A DNA stretch of 64,000 nt. It comes from JARYGU01 sp033795365. GTDB taxonomy: Bacteria; Pseudomonadota; Alphaproteobacteria; Rhizobiales; Rhizobiaceae. The translations under genes were made by a program, and so were the position numbers. This document shows, one piece after another, positions 62,520 to 64,000 of this stretch. The stretch spans positions 62,001 through 126,000 of the forward strand of contig JARYGU010000001.1 of assembly GCA_033795365.1 (NCBI GenBank). The letters are read 5' to 3'. Within the stretch, counting starts at the first letter, position 1, and each line of letters begins with the position of its first letter. Under the pieces are notes generated by a model that worked only from the letters and a program-made list of their open reading frames with translations, had not been told where the DNA came from and did no database searches.

Positions 62520-63746
62520 TCACATCGCGACCGCCGGCCTCGAGGGTTCGGATGAGACACCCTGCAGCAGCCTGTCGACGATGAGCCGCCCGATCGGAAT
62601 TGCCGATGTCGCCGCCGGCGAAGGCGCGTTGCAGACATGCAGCATCCGCTCGCTCTGGCGGAACAGGAAGTCGTGCACCAGCGTGCCGTCGCGCAAGACG
62701 GCCTGGGCGCGGATGCCGGCGCCCGAACGTCCGAGATCGCGGCGTTCGAGGCTCGGGCAGTATTTTCGGCATTCCGCCAGATAGCGGGTCCTCGACAGCG
62801 AGTTGGCGAACTCGGACAGTCCCGAGTGCCAGTTGCGTTTCGCCATCCTCCAGAAACCGGGAAACGCCGCCATGTCCAGCACGTCGCGCAGACGCACGCT
62901 GCCTTTCGGGTAACCCTCTCGCGAGAAGCCGAGGACGGCATTCGGGCCGACCGTGACCTCACCGGCGATGGTGCGCGTCAGGTGGATGCCGAGAAACGGC
63001 AGGTCGGGGTCCGGTATCGGATAGATCAGGTGCCGCACGATATCGGAGCGTGACGACGGCAGCGTGTAATATTCACCCCGGAAGGGAACGATGCGGTGTT
63101 CGATCGCAAGCCCGGACAGCGCAGCGATCCGGTCGGACTGCAGGCCCGCGCAGGCGACGAGGCGGCGGGCGACCAGTTGTTCTCCACCGGCAACGATCGC
63201 GACCCCGCCGCTTTCCTCGCGGATGGCCGTCACGGCCGCGCCGTGCCGTATCGTTCCCCCGCGCTCGCCGATGCGCGCCGCCATCGCATTGCTGACCTGA
63301 CCGTAATCGACGATGCCCGTTGCCGGCACGAGTAGCGCGCCGAGGCCTGCGACATGCGGTTCGGCAGCGGCAAGTTCCGCTCGGTCGAGGCGGCGATAGT
63401 CGATCCCGTTGAGCCGCGCCCGTTCCTCCAGCGCCTCCATCCGGGCAAGCTCCTTCTGGTCTGTGGCGACCAGAAGCTTGCCGCAGGTTTCGAAGGCGAT
63501 GCGGTTTTCCCTACAGAAGGCTTTCGTGGCTTCGGCGCCTTCGCGGCAAAGACGGGCCTTCAGCGATCCCGGCTGATAATAGATGCCGGCATGGATGACG
63601 CCGCTGTTGTGGCCGGTCTGATGACGGGCGAGCGCGGCTTCCTTTTCGACGACGATCAGGCTTGCGCCCGGTTCCCGCTCCTGCAGAGCCATCGCCGTCG
63701 CAAGCCCGACGATCCCCCCGCCGATGACGCAGTAGTCGTAGATCAT
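62520..63746 (-). CDS. lhgO: L-2-hydroxyglutarate oxidase
   Basis: A 408-residue FAD-dependent oxidoreductase of the DAO family, LhgO/YgaF type. FAD motif VIGGGIVGLATAMALQER near the start, HQTGHNSGVIHAGIYYQPGSLKARLC (family signature), VPFRGEYYTLP and PIPDPDLPFLGIHLTRTIAGEVTVGPNAVL. It converts L-2-hydroxyglutarate to 2-oxoglutarate at the membrane respiratory chain. The ATG start is preferred over TTG and GTG codons just upstream, with GGTGAGAG as ribosome site. 119 bp before the aminotransferase gene. Confidence 0.88.
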   Translation of the reverse strand: MIYDYCVIGGGIVGLATAMALQEREPGASLIVVEKEAALARHQTGHNSGVIHAGIYYQPGSLKARLCREGAEATKAFCRENRIAFETCGKLLVATDQKELARMEALEERARLNGIDYRRLDRAELAAAEPHVAGLGALLVPATGIVDYGQVSNAMAARIGERGGTIRHGAAVTAIREESGGVAIVAGGEQLVARRLVACAGLQSDRIAALSGLAIEHRIVPFRGEYYTLPSSRSDIVRHLIYPIPDPDLPFLGIHLTRTIAGEVTVGPNAVLGFSREGYPKGSVRLRDVLDMAAFPGFWRMAKRNWHSGLSEFANSLSRTRYLAECRKYCPSLERRDLGRSGAGIRAQAVLRDGTLVHDFLFRQSERMLHVCNAPSPAATSAIPIGRLIVDRLLQGVSSEPSRPAVAM

Positions 63747-63779
63747 CGCTCTCACCGCCAACCTGCCGCGTTTCCGGGT

Positions 63780-64000
63780 TCAGACGTGCTGACCCCCGTT
63801 GATGTGTATTTCCGCCCCGTTGATGTAGGACGAAGCCTCGCTGCACAGGAAGAAGACGGTCTGCGCCACTTCCCGCGGCGTCCCAAGGCGGTGCAACGGC
63901 ACGTCCCGCTCGACGAGCTGTTCGGTTCCGGGCGACAGGATCGAGGTTTGAATTTCGCCCGGAGCTATGGCATTCGCGCGCACGCCGCGCGGCCCGAATT
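63780..64000 (-). CDS. SDR oxidoreductase, 5' part beyond window
   Basis: The last 73 codons of a short-chain dehydrogenase. The visible part includes GVRANAIAPGEIQTSIL, the usual strand after the active site, and SSYINGAEIHINGGQHV at the C-terminus. The active-site Tyr and cofactor motifs lie outside the window. It is 33 bp upstream of lhgO on the same strand, so probably the same operon. Confidence 0.85.
   Translation of the reverse strand, partial: FGPRGVRANAIAPGEIQTSILSPGTEQLVERDVPLHRLGTPREVAQTVFFLCSEASSYINGAEIHINGGQHV

Overview
The window reads as one high-GC replicon segment from a rhizobial alphaproteobacterium (Rhizobium/Sinorhizobium/Agrobacterium/Shinella-like). The signs are a seven-function pha (Mrp-type) antiporter operon with fused PhaA/PhaB, the glxBCD and soxBDAG gene sets, small DUF982 and DUF2934 stress proteins, several GlxA-type AraC regulators, five ABC import systems and a typical rhizobial intergenic palindromic repeat. 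No rRNA, tRNA, transposase, integrase, phage gene or CRISPR array was seen. The density of catabolic import operons would suit a chromid or megaplasmid, but that is inference.

Layout. 1-2031: the 3' part of an L-threonate dehydrogenase gene (ltnD) diverges from a LacI-type regulator, with two palindromic operator candidates between them. 2042-5687: a small surface-polysaccharide group (TupA-like ATP-grasp protein, Wzx-like flippase, GumK-like glucuronosyltransferase). 5787-11817: phaACDEFG, the K+/Na+:H+ antiporter. 12474-15631: aldehyde dehydrogenase with a strong terminator, a DUF1349 protein and an SDR enzyme. 15764-18222: a compact stress-type cluster (two CBS proteins, DUF982, DUF2934, PfpI) with weak EcfG-like promoter matches. 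18241-22986: two divergent GlxA-type regulators and a polar amino acid (cystine-like) ABC importer. 23125-29473: a ribose-class sugar/polyol ABC importer with a polyol dehydrogenase and DhaK/DhaL kinase.

29538-40808 is the most coherent system. A heterotetrameric sarcosine-oxidase-like enzyme (soxBDAG) diverges from a GlxA regulator, an XRE-cupin regulator, glxB-glxC-glxD and a glnT/gmaS-type ligase. These are the parts of the N-methylglutamate pathway for methylamine: GmaS makes gamma-glutamylmethylamide, MgsABC (=GlxBCD) makes N-methylglutamate, and MgdABCD (=SoxBDAG-like) oxidises it.

40858-48318: an unusual LysR-HTH/TrpD2-like fusion protein, then a TonB-dependent receptor and a siderophore ABC importer with a candidate Irr box. 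48352-56577: a MalK/UgpC-class sugar ABC importer with an SIS protein, two HutC-type GntR regulators and an FGGY kinase; TGGT-N4-ACCA palindromes lie upstream of both regulator genes. 56705-64000: a polyamine-type ABC importer with a class III aminotransferase, L-2-hydroxyglutarate oxidase and a truncated SDR gene, all on one strand.

A recurring detail: four of the five genes for periplasmic binding proteins are followed at once by a perfect stem-loop before the next gene of the operon, which would favour more binding protein than membrane components. Coordinates and translations were read by eye; family assignments come from recognised motifs, not from database searches.
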